Source of the DNA: Niebla homalea
Lineage: Eukaryota; Ascomycota; Lecanoromycetes; Lecanorales; Ramalinaceae
Assembly: GCA_019925105.1 (NCBI GenBank)
Contig: JAHGAU010000025.1
Span: 248,001 to 312,000, forward strand
DNA: 64,000 bases
Reading direction: 5' to 3'
The notes below the pieces were generated by a model, which worked only from the letters and a program-made list of their open reading frames with translations, made no database searches and was not told the DNA's origin. How positions within the stretch are numbered: position 1 is the first letter of the stretch; the number at the start of each line of letters is the position of its first letter. The position numbers were made by a program, and so were the translations under genes. Positions 36,933-49,370 of the stretch are shown here, piece by piece.

Positions 36933-37589
36933 TCATCTCCGCCACCGAAGCGTATCCCCTGTTAGATCCCCGATCCGGTCCCAAGCCGACCGGGTGTCCC
37001 TACACTGGTTTCCCGTGCTAAGCCCACTCGACAGCGGCGACGAGGATGACCGAGACGTCTGGTCGGTGGCGGAACGACTACTGACACCGCCACTACCACT
37101 GCTGCTTCCTGTGGTGGTCGTGCTGCTGGCCGTGGTGTTTGTCCCCGTGGTGGGCATCACCGACCTTTGCCACGGTGCCTGAATTTTGAAGCAGTCGGAT
37201 GGGCCGGCGTAGTTGAACGCGGAAAGCCAGTCTTGGTCGAAGACGAGCTCGACTTCGGCCTGCAGGGTTTTGAAGCATGCGGCGCTCCGTTAGCGATTTC
37301 CAACGAATCCGAGAAGGGGAAAAATTCATTGTAAGATGCAGGAACGACGACAGAAAGCAGCGGGTCCGAAACACTTACGGCGCCTGATCTTGAGGGCTGG
37401 CAATTTAGATTTTGCTTCTGGCAGGATTCGCATTTGAGCTGGCCAGAGGATCGGATGCAGCCTTTAGCCTTGCGTCGACATTCTGAGCACTGGTGATGGT
37501 GTTAGTCGCTGTTGGCGAATTTTACGGGTGATGGCCGGCAAAGGCGATGATGTACGAACCGGCATAGAGTTTCGTGTGGATGAAGACAT
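36933..37589 (-). CDS. Small Zn(II)2Cys6 protein (155 aa, three exons)
   Basis: Exon 1 37560-37589 (MSSSTRNSMP), intron 37490-37559 (branch CTAAC, acceptor CACCAG), exon 2 37379-37489, intron 37260-37378 (donor GTAAGTG, branch CTAAC, acceptor CTGCAG), exon 3 36933-37259. All junctions are phase 0. Exon 2 codes CSECRRKAKGC and then, after eight residues, CESCQKQNLNC. The spacing C-x2-C-x6-C-x8-C-x2-C-x6-C is the fungal binuclear zinc cluster that binds DNA. Exon 3 has EVELVFDQDWLSAFNYAG and an S/T-rich tail. Usual zinc-cluster regulators exceed 500 residues and carry a middle homology region, absent here. It is either a mini-regulator or a truncated gene. The exon 1 donor GTTCGT is weak. Confidence 0.75.
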
Positions 37590-37880
37590 AATATATGCAG
37601 AGACTTGTACAAATGAAGGAGTCTAGAGAAGCAGCTCTATACTGTTGGAAGATGTACGGGATGGGTTGAGTAATTGCCAATCTGGATGAATTGTGCAGGG
37701 AAGCAGGGGCAGCCGGCACGCTTCTGTACTATCAGGCTACTGACCAGGAATGAGAATGGTGAGTAAGGAAGAAGAGGAGGAAGAAGAAGGAGAGAACAGG
37801 GGAAGAAGTGATAGCGTCTACCTGATCCCAATCGCGATTCTTTTGGGTTGACTGTCCAAAAAGGGATATGAATTTTTGAG

Positions 37881-39080
37881 TCAAGCCGAGACATTCACTG
37901 TTCGCCACCTATCTACCCACCCAGTCATCTTTCCCTTTGCGATGAAAATGTCCGGATCGCGGGGCTTCTGTTCCTCAAAGGGTAAGATCATGAATTCGGC
38001 GGCGCCTGGAAAAGGCAGTCGATCTGGATCAAATACATCATGCATCAGAAAATTCCAATGAGGCTGGATTTTCCGGATTGTCGCCTTTGCACTGAAAGCA
38101 CACTCGTCAGCGAGTCTTATCCCACTGAAGGATTCTCCTAGCCTAAGAAGAATTGGAGGGGAATTGGAAGGCTCGACAGCAGGATGGAGAGCCACTTACA
38201 GTTCCATATATCCAAGCCCAGGCCCTTATCAGGTATCTTCCGTTGCGAATGATGGTATGAATTCGAGGTCTCCAGAAATCCAGGGTCCCGTCTGGTGGAA
38301 TGGTGACTACTTGGGGCCGCGCTTCGCCGTCGGTCTCGTTGCTCGGCCAGTTCACCAGTCTTGCGAAGCTGATGCGTCGCTCCGGTGCGGTCGGCACATA
38401 CAGGACATTCTTCAAGACGGTCCGATAGTCGTGGCGATGCGTGGAGTCCAAGGAATACGCGATGTCCAGCGCGGGCCTGTAAATATGCAACCGGACGGTG
38501 CCGTAGCCGAGAATGCGGTGGCCGAGATGATACAGGGTAAAAGGGTCGACGAAGGCGCCATTACTGCCCTCGTCCTCAGAAGTGGAATCATCAGGAGCGG
38601 ATAAGGTCAGCGGGGGAAGGAGGGCGGAATGTAAAAGCGGGCCAAAGGTTGATAGGCGCAAAAGTCGGGTCGATGGGGGGTAACGTGGTATGCTATCGTG
38701 GTGTCCAACAACCAGTCATGGGGCGGTGGTAGGTGGGAAGTGCTTTCCGGCTCGAGTCTTTCCTCCTGATAGCGGATAACCCAATGTTTGAGCCACAGGA
38801 GGAATATATAGATTGCCATAGCGGCGGCGAGGATTGCGAGAAATCGAGCTGGCCGTGGTTGGCGTTGGAAGGCTCTCCGGAGGTTATTAGCCCAGACTTG
38901 CTGCTGCTCCTCCTCCTCCTCCTCTTCTTCCTCTTCGTCCTCTTCATAAGTATCATGATCCACGTTTACTTCACTATCGATATCTGTCTCGTCTCCATTG
39001 GGGACCTGGATGGGCACCTGGACATGTTCTGCTGATCGGGTGAGTCGTGACCTCGAGACCCTGTCTTCTCTTGTGGCCAT
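37881..39080 (-). pseudogene. Acidic single-pass membrane protein gene with 1-bp frameshift
   Basis: ATG at 39080 (MATREDRVSRSRLTRSAEH). Residues ~44-58 are a Glu/Asp run (a GAG repeat), and ~81-98 a membrane helix (FLAILAAAMAIYIFLLWL). The frame ends at 38607 (YIPPSFPR). Coding continues in another frame from about 38650 (LTLSAPDDSTSEDEGSN) to IRAWAWIYGT near 38200. One extra base in the C run at 38612-38616 would restore the frame. A donor GTAAGT follows at 38199, with acceptor TTTCAG at 38092. The tail (ATIRKIQPHWNFLMHDVFD, stop 37881) is in frame only with an upstream GACGAG acceptor or a second shift. Family unknown. Sequencing error is an alternative to decay. Confidence 0.6.
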
Positions 39081-39265
39081 GGAGAACAAGTATTCCTTTT
39101 CGTTTGGTTCAGAGACAAGCAATGAATTCGTGGGACATACAAGAATATTGATGACGCAGCAGAGCGACGGTTGAACGGACGACGAAGGACCATATTCTCA
39201 GGGTGTACGCACAAAGTAGATGGGTTGATGCATTCATTGGAGCTGTCTAGATGCGGCTAGACTTG

Positions 39266-39371
<106 letters not shown>

Positions 39372-39449
39372 ATGTTGAGGCCACGGGATTGATTGAGTCC
39401 TTAAGCCCGCCACTATGACCTTTCTGGCTTAGTTCCAGCCGAGGCTGCT

Positions 39450-40239
39450 CCACTGGATCTCCTTTTTTCTTTTTTCCCCTCTCATCTTCATCATCACAGT
39501 CCCTTTCGCTTCCGCCTCCAAATGTTCGCCTTCGCTCACAGAATCGTCCGTCCTATCGATTCCTCCACCCACATACGCTCCTCGGTCTGGCCGTCCGATC
39601 ACCCGCTGCCAAGGTTTGATACCCGAGATCAAGGTATCAGCATACCTTGACCTCGCGCTCGCCTGTCTCACGAATACCACCTTCGAGCACGAGCATATCT
39701 GTATCGACCACCTGTGCGATGCGGTGCTGGTCCACGTGCCTGACAATACTCCGATAGTAAAGAAGTACGCGCGAAAACTGACGATGGGGGAAGCCGGGCG
39801 GCATGAAGAGTGGATTCCCCCCATGTCCACCCCTACCTGGCTCCGCTGCTCCCACCACTACCTTCCCAGCGGTCTCTTGGCCGACATGGCCCGCGAGCAT
39901 CACCTCCAGCGCCGCAACAGCTACATTTTCTGGTCGCTGCCCATCATCTTCCTCATTTTTAGCATAATTGGAACTGTCTACCTCCATCTCTACTGCCGTG
40001 AGCCGGTAGCATTCGTGGCTGAAGGAAAAGATGCAAGGCAGCTGAGGCAGTACCTACTGCGAAAACGAATCCACGTGCACATTCCCGGCTGGCTGCAACG
40101 CTGCTTAAGGCTTGAAGCGAAAATGCCGATACCCTGGCTGGACTATTCAAGTTGGGTATTGAGGAAGAATGTGGTTAATGAGACATGGTTCAGAAACCTC
40201 GAGCAGGATTTCAAGGTAAAGCGGAGAAAGCAGGGCTAA
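39450..40239 (+). CDS. Membrane protein, start unresolved
   Basis: An open plus frame extends from after a stop near 39430 to TAA... stop at 40239; the clearly coding part is 39616-40237. There is no ATG at the 5' end of the frame, so the start is probably in an upstream exon. The N-terminal part (ISFFLFSPLIFIITVPFAS) is hydrophobic. Next come LDLALACLTNTTFEHEH and CSHHYLPSGLLADMA, then a membrane helix (YIFWSLPIIFLIFSIIGTVY). A basic C-terminal part follows (LRQYLLRKRIHVHIPGWL, ending VKRRKQG). Not recognised. Confidence 0.6.
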
Positions 40240-41630
40240 GGCCAGTCTGGGGGTGGACGTGGGGGAGGGCAAAAGACTAGGAGCTCTGTCCCATTTCCTC
40301 AGTGGTCTCGCCCTTGAACAGAGTTTGATTCTCGAGAGCGATCCAGCCACTTTCCTCCCGATTGCACGAATATTTGGGGAGGTTGCATATCCCGGCTTCA
40401 ATCCAAATATAGAAGTGCGTGCAAGCTGCGAGAGCTGCCTATGGAAGTGCTCTCGGTACGCCCGCACCCTTCCGTATTGCTAGGCCAGCTTGATCTCTGC
40501 GTGGATAGTTTTGGTCTGGAGACGATTCAGTACCCGATGACGGCTCGTCCACCAGCTACTTCAAGGCAGTGTACCATGGTCCACCTCTTCACATGGCTCC
40601 ACGCTATTAGGTGGTATCTCTTGTCTCAGTGGATCTCCACCGACTAGATGGTTGCAGATAGGCTCACCAAGCCTATAGATCGGGTCAAGTATGAGGCTTT
40701 CCGCAAATCCAGCGGTCCAATAAGTATATCCCTCGGTCTTGACCTTCACCGTCACCCACGATCCAGTGGGAGTTCATCCCTGGTCCTTGGTCACTTGTGA
40801 CGGGCTCGTTATTATATGTGACTGTCTCCTTGTCACGCGTGATACTTCAGTAAGAGTTCAGCTCCACGGCTGTCTCACCCTTACGGCTTCATTCATCCTC
40901 GTGGCCATTTCAACCCTACGGCCTTCACCTTCAGTTAGTGGGGGTTTATGATATTCGGCGTCTGGCGGTTCTGATCCTATTGTCGTTTTTGAATAAATCA
41001 TATCGAGCTCGATCGCAATCAACTACGCTTCACACACCTTCCTATTTTCAAAGTACAAGAAATCATCGCTTTCTGACTGATTTGGTTGCTGCATCACGAA
41101 GAGAAGGCAGTGCAGGTGCTCGGTGACAGAGCGATTACAGCCGCCTGGCAGCTATACTGCCAACATAATCCCCCCGTGACGACAGTAGTCGGCAAAGCCA
41201 TAGCTCCCAGCCCAAACACTTTCCGTTCGCAGAGCTATTCGAAGGCTTGGAAGTAAACTCCCACTGCTATAGCGCATGCAAAACCGCAAGCAAGCGCACT
41301 CGTTGATCCACTATTGCAAAGCGGTCAGGCGGCATCAGGCCAAACATTTGACTATCCACGGACTCGTCCGTCAGCCCTACTTGTACCGGGACTGCAACAC
41401 GTTGGGAGTATTGATGATCGCTCCCATCCAGTGTTGGAGAGTATACATATTGCAGCACCCACTTTCTTCCATCTTCCTTCTATAGCTACCTCAGATAGAT
41501 CACATACATGCATACAGACCAGTCCTCAGCCTCTTTGATGCAGACTGTGCAGGGCACAGATCTTGCAGACCAAGGAGCAAGGAGTATCTTGGCATAGAGA
41601 CAGGAGGGCATAAGGAGAGCGAGCATCTTA
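40240..41630. other. No supported gene
   Basis: Balanced composition with only short frames (60-76 codons), none protein-like. Could hold UTRs or regulatory DNA of the gag-like element to the right. Confidence 0.45.
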
Positions 41631-41631
41631 C

Positions 41632-41757
41632 CAAAAAAAAAAAAAAAAAAGGAGCAACAAAGGAGAGAGCAATTGAATTGAGCAGCAGAGATTTTTTACA
41701 GAAGACAGATACCTATACCAGGCTTACCACATCATCGCGCACACATCAGGATCGTAC

Positions 41758-41788
<31 letters not shown>
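41632..41788 (+). repeat. Two poly(A) tracts
   Basis: A19 at about 41632-41650 and A28 at about 41761-41788, both preceded by ACC. Another A-run (about 23) lies at 43781-43803. A frame passing through the second tract (41678-42262) codes poly-Lys and is probably not a gene. Confidence 0.85.
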
Positions 41789-41790
<2 letters not shown>

Positions 41791-42134
41791 AACAGCTCCA
41801 CTCGGACATCACCATAGCAACCAGCGCACAACAGCACAGACAATACAACGACACACACCCCTTTTCTCTTTTCCTAAAGCCAAAGATAGGCAGACACTGA
41901 CAGCACTTGCTATCTCTTTTTCGTCAATCCTTGCTGTGATTCTCCTGCGTAGTGATCGGCCTATTTCTATTTTCAAAGAAAGAAAAAAAAAGAAAAAACT
42001 ACTCCTTGGGAGCAACGTTCTTCCAGCCCTTTTCAAAGCAACACTACGGCATTCAGAGACTCTTGATCAGTATACATCGTTTCGCACACCCTTGGACATT
42101 ATTAGTCAACCAGAAAGAAGACCCAGATACGTAG

Positions 42135-43594
42135 ATGTCCTTTCGAACTCCAGTTGCACTATCACTTGCCTTCCTAGCAGATCTTTTCTTTCGTTTGTTT
42201 ATAGTATATGCACTGGACCTCGTTCAGGGACGGACCAGGAAGAGGACGAGGAGCGCGTATGAGAGGATATCGAGCGAACCAAAGGAGCCCCCTCCGATAC
42301 CAGTCCGTAGTCCGACACTTCCTCGCAGCCGACTCTGCGAGTCTTTCATTCATAGGCAGTACCCTTGCATCACCCGTACATTTAATCCCAGTCCTACCAG
42401 GAAAACCCGAGGAGACACGCGAGGTAATGGAGGCTCTAGAGCAGCTTCGAATCACAGAGCACCTAGATCCATTTACTCCAGCAACACCAACAGCAACACC
42501 AACTCCAGACAGTTCAACAGCATAAACGCCTATGATCAGGCTGATCTTTACCCTACAGTCATCGACAGATACGCAACAAGACGAAATGTCCAGCCAATTA
42601 TAGAGGATGACTATATTCCGTAATATGCAGGGAGACGAGGCTCTGAATCGCCGATCGAACAAAATAGGCAGATGGCTACGAAGCGTCAGAGAAGAGATTA
42701 AAAAACGCAACCCCCACCCAATAGATGATAGCTATGAATTCAGGATCAGGAGGAACCGAAGCCCGATAACCCGACCAACCTGGAATAAGGGAGTTGCTCT
42801 CAGAAGAATCAATAGAGAAGGCGACAACTGACGCAGTCAAAAGATTCCAAGACATGCTTCGGGAAGGATTCCCGAATCCAAGCCTAGAGTTGGCAGCAGA
42901 ACAGGCAGGAGCGATTCTTAAGGTACTGTCATAGGGTACGGACACCTTTGCGGAGTATTACAAACGTACCACCAACATTTTGCACGGCTCTAGGAGGGAA
43001 GGCTACAGCGGAAAAAGCCAAAGCAGAAATGACCACCCTGCACCGGCATCTCCTAAGAGACGTGATTGCACAGTTTACAGTTGGACTCAATGACCTTGAA
43101 CCCAGGGGAAGCTAAACGAAGATATGCAGGAGAAGCTCAGTGTATTTAAAGTCTATTAGAAAGTGGCAGAAGGCATAAGGAAGAAGAAGGTACTCGGAAA
43201 GGATAAACAAGCCCAGGAGGGTTTTCAGCAGACCCAGAAGTTCATTTATTGCCTGAAGAACACTAGGGACCTGCATCAAGCGGTCCTGAGTTCAAATATC
43301 ACTTACATCAACCACAACCAGAGGCCACACAATGTGCAACAACTAAGGGCCAGGGGAAATCGTACAGATAAGAGAAACATGGGAATGCCAGCATTTTCAG
43401 CAGAATCAAAAACGCCTCCACAGCAAGCAGCACTGCGACAGCAGAAAATACAAACCACCCGTATATGGGATCCACCTAGCAACGGCGGCCCAGTCCAGCC
43501 GACTGGGAAAACGGCAAGTCACTCAGACCACGTAGTCGACTTCGCACTCACGTCAGGAGGCGAGGTCTACTCCACAACCCCCGGCAGGTTTTAA
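42135..43594 (+). pseudogene. Retrotransposon gag-like relic, frameshifted, not RIP-altered
   Basis: ATG at 42135 opens 162 codons of disordered, N/S/R-rich protein (ends RNVQPIIEDDYIP). Downstream, coding character jumps between frames: AVKRFQDMLREGFPNPSLEL and AAEQAGAILKVLS, stop, GTDTFAEYYKRTTNIL (about 42830-42990). Then LHRHLLRDVIAQFTVGLND, then LNEDMQEKLSVFK, then VAEGIRKKKVLGKDKQAQE in the open frame 43163-43594. The AQFTVGLND...L pattern is like the Gag helix bundle of fungal LTR retrotransposons (FxxGLxD..LR). No reverse transcriptase follows. The copy has small indels and stops but keeps normal CA/TG content. Confidence 0.5.
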
Positions 43595-44440
43595 TTCAAA
43601 TACATCCAGAAACCCCTATATCAATGGGACTCGTTATTTCAATCCCAGATCCGATTTCATACGTTATATACGTTATATTTGCTGCCAACCGTTCTAGTAT
43701 GATGAGCTGCATGCAAAAGCACACCGATCTGGATGTACGGGAAGATATACGCTGTCTTCAAAAGATCTCCTTGTCATCATAAAAAAAAAAAAAAAAAAAA
43801 AAAGGGGGAATATTTCAACTCAAGACTCAACAACTTCAAAGCTCACTGAGGAATATAGACAGCAACAGAGCTAAAGCGAGAGAAAAGATATGCAAATAGG
43901 GATTCATCAGTGGGTAGTATCTCATATTACAATTTCCAATGAGTCATATTACGATTCTATCGGAAAAAAAGAAAGAAAAACAAAGAAGGCAAGAACAATA
44001 GAGAGGTCAAATCGCCCAGACACAGGGACAAGAGACTGCTTAAGTTAGAGACTACTATGGAGAAGAGACTGCTCTGTAGTAACCTCTGAGGGCGCCTTAA
44101 AACCAAGAAGAAGTTCACCAACTCCGAAGCCATTCCCCCGGTCTGACATGGCCGCTTGGCAGAAGCGTGTCTGGGATCATGGGGCTGAGGAAGAACATCT
44201 CTATATCGATCAAGAAATCCACCATTTCACGCGGACTGGTATGCTCGCGAACCAACGGTCCCCAAGGCCAAAGACGACCACTCAAATCGACACCAGGCAG
44301 AGCCGACATGCCAGTTGCTTCAAAGCGTGCAGCCAGGTCTTTGACATGAAACCCAAACACAGGCAACCAGTCAGGATGTGGAGGTGGTTGAGGAAACGCC
44401 GCTCCCGATGACCAACCAGCATAAACATACAACACAGGAG
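43595..44440. other. Poly(A) tract and weak frames
   Basis: Contains the A-run at 43781-43803 and a minus-strand open frame (44115-44435, with WLPVFGFHVKDLAARFEATG) that could be the last exon of the gene to the right or chance. Confidence 0.35.
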
Positions 44441-44449
44441 TAAGGACTA

Positions 44450-45660
44450 TTTCAAAAGGCCGAGCGAATAGGTATCCGGCCTTCCTCCATGCAGAAATAG
44501 CTACCGCCTAAGGACCGCCAGTCTCCCGTTGACCGGTTCGGCGGTCGCCTGTCTGGGGCACGCTGCCTATGCTTTTTGGTGATTTTCTTAGCAGACCGTT
44601 TAAAGACAAGAAGAGTCTCGGGCGCAGTACTGTTATCAGGGACTGGAGATATGGTCAGTAGGACACTCGGACATCTGGGAGGGACAACATACTTCTCGTG
44701 TCTGTATTACTGGACTGCTCTTCACTTTCTAAAACCTGACTGAAGGCGGTGGCTGCAATGTCTTCAAGTTCCCGGCGGCCAACCGACTGCGCCTGCCTTT
44801 TCTGACGCGGTTGAATTTTCAGAGCCAAAAGATGGTGACTGAGATCGCTGACGGGCTCTGGACTTTGGAACAGGCTGGGTCGGAGGAGGATCGAGAGACC
44901 CATTGATAAAGCGCGTGGAGAGATTTGGAGTAGGAGGCACTCCAATAACGGGAGCAGAGGAACGGCGAACCCCAACAGGCGCCTCAAAGTCAATTGAGGG
45001 AATTTGTTCAGCAAAACCCAAATGACTGCTAACCGAAGTATCGTGTGACCCGCGCTCGGGAGTATTCCTTGGGGTTGGCTGCCGTTTGGGAGTGGAGGGG
45101 ATATCGAGTGTAGCAGGGACAGGATCCTCTCTGTCATCCGGATCTGGCATAACGGATCAGCAATCAAAATGTACACTGTGTGCGAAGGACTCACCGGCTT
45201 CGAGGGGCCCTTCACCTTATCCATAACCGGTGCTGCCAGCAGGAGAAGAAGGAATCTGCAAACGCTCAGGTCGAGAAGACTGCCTGGTCGGAGGAGATTG
45301 ACTCGGCCGCGGAGACTGTGCAACCACATTAGCAGAAGTTTGAACAATCTGGCGAGCAGTAGGCGAGGAAGGAACCGAAGGAGCGCGACTATGGATAGAC
45401 GCGGGCGCGGAGAAAAAGAGTGCAGTCGAATCGGAAGAGGACGGTCGGGAAGAGGGTTGGACAGCAGCTGTCTGACGCAGAGGTACCACTGGCTGAGATG
45501 AAGTTGAGGTTTTTGGAGTACGAATCGACCCCGGGTGAGAAGGAGGAGCCGACCCAGACTGACCAGACGAAGTTGGGACCCCGGTTACCAAAGTACGGCG
45601 AGTGCTCATCCCCGAGCGAGCGATAGCCACAGGTTCAGCAGGGAGTACCGAGGATGGCAC
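44450..45660 (-). CDS. S/T/P-rich disordered protein, spliced
   Basis: The first frame 45217-45660 (VPTSSGQSGSAPPSHPGS) is followed by a candidate intron with donor GTGAGTCC, branch TGCTGAT and acceptor ATGCCAG (about 45140-45195). The frame 44764-45150 then follows (DIPSTPKRQPTPRNTPERGS). A third coding-like part reaches about 44455 (ETLLVFKRSAKKITKKHRQ). The first frame reaches its own stop before the donor, so a frameshift or another intron is needed. Mostly Ser, Thr, Pro and Gln, with a basic end; probably nuclear or cytoskeletal, no domain recognised. Confidence 0.45.
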
Positions 45661-47040
45661 AGGGGTCTAAACAGTATGTTTATGCCGAACGGTCTTTAAA
45701 AAGGAATATTCGTATAGACGGTAATTATACGCGCAGTTAGCGCATATTCCACTAGCAACACCGGATACCCGTTTGCACAAGGAAAAGACGCAGGTCAAGT
45801 TGGGGTTGGCATACCGAATGCAGCGAGGATTGGATACCTTGCCTGGGCCTTAAATCCGAAATGATTGCAGCTCCTGAGGATAAGTCGCTCGAAATGCTTC
45901 AACAGAGCGTGGACCTCGAGGATGAAGGTTGAGTAGAAAGTGCTGAGGTTATTATTTGCCATGTGAACCAGTCGACAACATCACTGTGCTGTCAGAGTGC
46001 AGGCTAAAAAAACCCCGCTCACCCACCCCAAAGAGTCATGCACCCCAAAGAGTCATGGGTAGAGTCTGGAGGGGGGAGGAGAAGTGTAGGGGGGGAGAAC
46101 CCACATTCTTCCCTAGGGGAGACATTCTTCAGTTACAAGGACATCCACGCTCTCCCCCACGTACGACGGAACCGGCTGGAGCAGACTGCTCATTGTAAGA
46201 CACGGGAAGCAATCTGAGTAGTCGAGTCTGGAGAATTGCCATGTTGGGAAGGAACCTATGTTAGCAGAACCCACTCGAGCCGGGAGAAAGCCGCGCAAGC
46301 CGGGTAGACGAGCAAAGGAGCCGTCAATCACTACCAGAATCAAGTCTCCCAAGGACCTATAATGCCACTCGACTGGAGGGAAAAGCATCCAGACAGAGAG
46401 GGACTTTGCAAAAAAAATCACAAAAGTCAAAAAGTCGAGACCAAAAGCAGCAAACCCGAGCCAGTCAAAAAGCCCAAAACCCAGGGCGGCAAATGGAATT
46501 GTATACTGACAAGGGAGTTACGAGAAAGCTGTAAATAACCGGCCCCCCGTGTATCAGAGCCTCCGGGGGAGTACAAAAAGGGACGGCGAAGAAAAAGCGG
46601 TCAGCAAGGAACCAGGAACCAAAGGCCATCCACAAAGGGGGGCAAGAGTCCAACTCTCGTCCGGGCAAAAACAAAAGAGAGCACCATCGAAACTGGCGAC
46701 GATGACCTGCAGACCAGCAAAATTCCAGGAAATCGAATGCTCTTGGTCGTCGGCAAAGGGAAGGTATTGAGCAGAGACCACAGGAACCTGCTTATCGAAA
46801 AATTAAGTCCCCTCTGACTCTGACAGTAATCAGAGATAATTTTTTCGCAAAATGGCCCTACTAGGGCGAACAGTCACTGCCAGAGCTGGCGGGACTGGAG
46901 GAAGACGACAGAAAGCTGTGCGTTCTCGCAGATGCTCGACAAGTCGCGGACCTCCAGCGCCAATGGACAAAGCGTAGCAAGGCGACCTAGAGACTTCACA
47001 GAACCATTTTTCCTTTAGCAAATCAAGCACCTCGGGCATC
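45661..47040 (-). pseudogene. Possible decayed minus-strand gene
   Basis: Three minus frames look partly coding: 46830-47039 (MPEVLDLLKEKWFCEVS), 46554-46781 (ISWNFAGLQVIVASFDGAL) and 46113-46430 (AKSLSVWMLFPPVEWHYRSL). They are separated by stops without clear splice signals. Treat as a relic or unresolved exons. Confidence 0.25.
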
Positions 47041-49370
47041 TAAATGCCTACAGCAAGTAATAAGAAAAGAAGGAGAAATCATACTTTGCAAGACCGCCTT
47101 GAAAACAACGACCTCAAGACTTGCCGACGAGCACAGATACCAAGACCGGAAGACAAACGAAGAGAAGCCAAGAGACACACGATACGTCCGATTTAAAAAA
47201 CATCTTATTGAGGAGGGATAATTATAGGCACATAAGCCCTCCTGAGTATGCAATATCCATAACTTCCATATCGCGGAGTGGGCGCGTGGTACCCTTAAAA
47301 GCGGACTAGGCATATAATACCCAGGGAAACACAGATAAGCAGAGCAAAGGACAAGAGGAGAAAGGTGTCAAGCAGACATAAGTACGAAGGAAGTCGAAGA
47401 AAGCCGAAGAAGGAGAACCATTTGTTATAGTGTGCGACGCAATACGCACCACCCGCGGGACGATCTTTTCTTATGGAGGGAGCAAAATGGCCGGATAGGC
47501 CCCAACGCACACCGCTTTTCAGCCATCTTACGACTGCAGTTCACAACGACAAAAAGTGCACTCTGGGTGCAGGACACTCGCCCGGGAATGTACGATGGGA
47601 CTGCGTATGAGCATATGATAAATGGATGTAAGCGCACCTGGTCAGAATCGAAAAGGTGAAGCGGTTGTTGAGGAATGAGAGTGGGTGACGAAAAGGGTCG
47701 GAACCGATCGATCCCGGGAAAAAGTCGTGATCTTTGGAGAACCGAGCATGCCAAATGGAGTCGATTGCCGTAATGTTCGAGGTTCAGCCGGGTCGGGTTC
47801 TCAAGTGAGGGTGGTAAGTAAGAGCAAGGCTCGGTGGCCGTGGCTTGCTCCAAAAGTACGCGCAGTGGAATCCTCCCATGCCCTGATGCTGGAGCTCAAT
47901 CAGGTGATTTGCTGAGGAGGGCGACTTCATGAATTTGACAGTGTTGAGTCTGACAAAAGAGAGCTTTTTGCGATGACGTATGGTGGATGGGCTATTGTAG
48001 TTGTAGTCCACCTCTTGCTTGAATCTCTCAGGTACAGGGGGGAACACGTTGCTTGGGTGCTGGCGGAGCAGGTTGCTCAAGTGTGTGCATGGTACTCTGC
48101 TGAGGATTTGGGTGTGGGGGTGTTGAGGCCGTTTGTGTCTCTTGCCAAGTGCCATGCTTCGTGTCGTGTTCTCCTTGCTCTTGCTGCTCTTGCTGCTCTG
48201 GCTGCTCTAGCTGCTGTTGCTGCTCTTAGTGCACTTATGGTGGTGATACAGAGGCCTTGCCTGCTGTCCACTTGAATTTTGTCTCGAGCATATCGATCCA
48301 GCAGCTCGTACTTGTAGCCAGTCCCAATTTGATCGCTTTGCAGTGATTCTTATATTATTCCTTGGCCTTATGTCAAAGGCACTCGTGGATGCGTGTGGGG
48401 TCCGCATTTGAGAGCTGGAAGGTCAAGGTGAAAACGTCATGGAGGTGGGGTGAGAATTTGACTGTCGGCGTTGTCTTCGTAGGTTTTGGTAGAGGTTTCG
48501 GTGCCAGTGGGTTGAGGAGCCGCTCGAACTGTGAGTCACTGAAGGTAACCAGTGTTGTCATGATGTCGTCGTTCTGGCTATTGAAAGGGACGGTGGTTTG
48601 GTCGCTTTTTCGAGTGCGTCTAGTAACTGGACATGCTCCCTGAAGGGTGATGACTCGTCGAAGGTGTACTACCACCTGTCGCGTCTACCACGTTCTCTGA
48701 ACCTGTTGATCTTGGTGATGACATCTTGCGTCGCCATCTCAAACGATAGACAATGGTATATTTCCAGCGAATGGATTTTCACGCCTGAGTTGAGCAGCTG
48801 GGCTCGATTCCTTAACAGATACAAGGGAGTGAATGGATCCGTGGTTGAAGAGGAAGGATGCCGTTCGAGTGTCCTCTGCAATCGGCGGTAGTTGCTCTCC
48901 CGATTGCTCCTTCGACCTGAGGAAGTCTGCGAGGTCAGACGCGATTTCGAGTAGGTTTGCGTTGGGCGGAAGCGTCTTGGATATATGGGTTGTCTTCTCC
49001 TCGATGCCGTATGACTCTTTCTACTGCGGTACTCGTACCGCCGGTGATCTGTCTTTAGGGTGGCTCGGATGCTTTGGTCGATGGTATACTGGTGGGGGGT
49101 AGTCGGCTTCCACGAGCACACTGCGGGGTTTGCTCTCGCTTGCTGCTGTCTGCTTCGTTGCCTGTGCGAGACTGCCGGATGGTTCTGGTATTGAGTTGGT
49201 AGAATTTGGGAATCGGTGGTCTCGAAAAGCCGTTGCTACCATTTGCTATGGCATATGCATGAATGAGTGTAAATTGATTGATGATGTGGGAGAGTCATGC
49301 TCCCAATACGGCTATCTGTAAGAAAACGGTCCTATCCGAAGTAATACGCCAATAATTGATACGTACATAA
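47041..49370 (-). pseudogene. Q/E- and S/P-rich minus-strand fragments, possibly gag-like
   Basis: Minus frames alternate. 48669-49121 contains RRLQRTLERHPSSSTTDPF and EMATQDVITKINRFRERGR. 48373-48675 contains DSQFERLLNPLAPKPLPKP. At about 48160-48235 a CAG/GAG run codes a Q/E-rich stretch. The order and low complexity suggest an eroded retroelement gag or a decayed disordered protein gene. No catalytic domain seen. Confidence 0.25.

Noticed and set aside
41678..42262. 194-codon plus-strand frame
   Set aside because: Runs through poly(A) (poly-Lys) and has no protein-like pattern; the ATG at 42135 is a better start for the gag-like relic.
48077..48275. Ala/Leu repeat protein (LAALAALAA) on the plus strand
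   Set aside because: Product of a GCT/CTG-type trinucleotide run; the minus strand gives a Q/E run instead and neither has a supported gene start.
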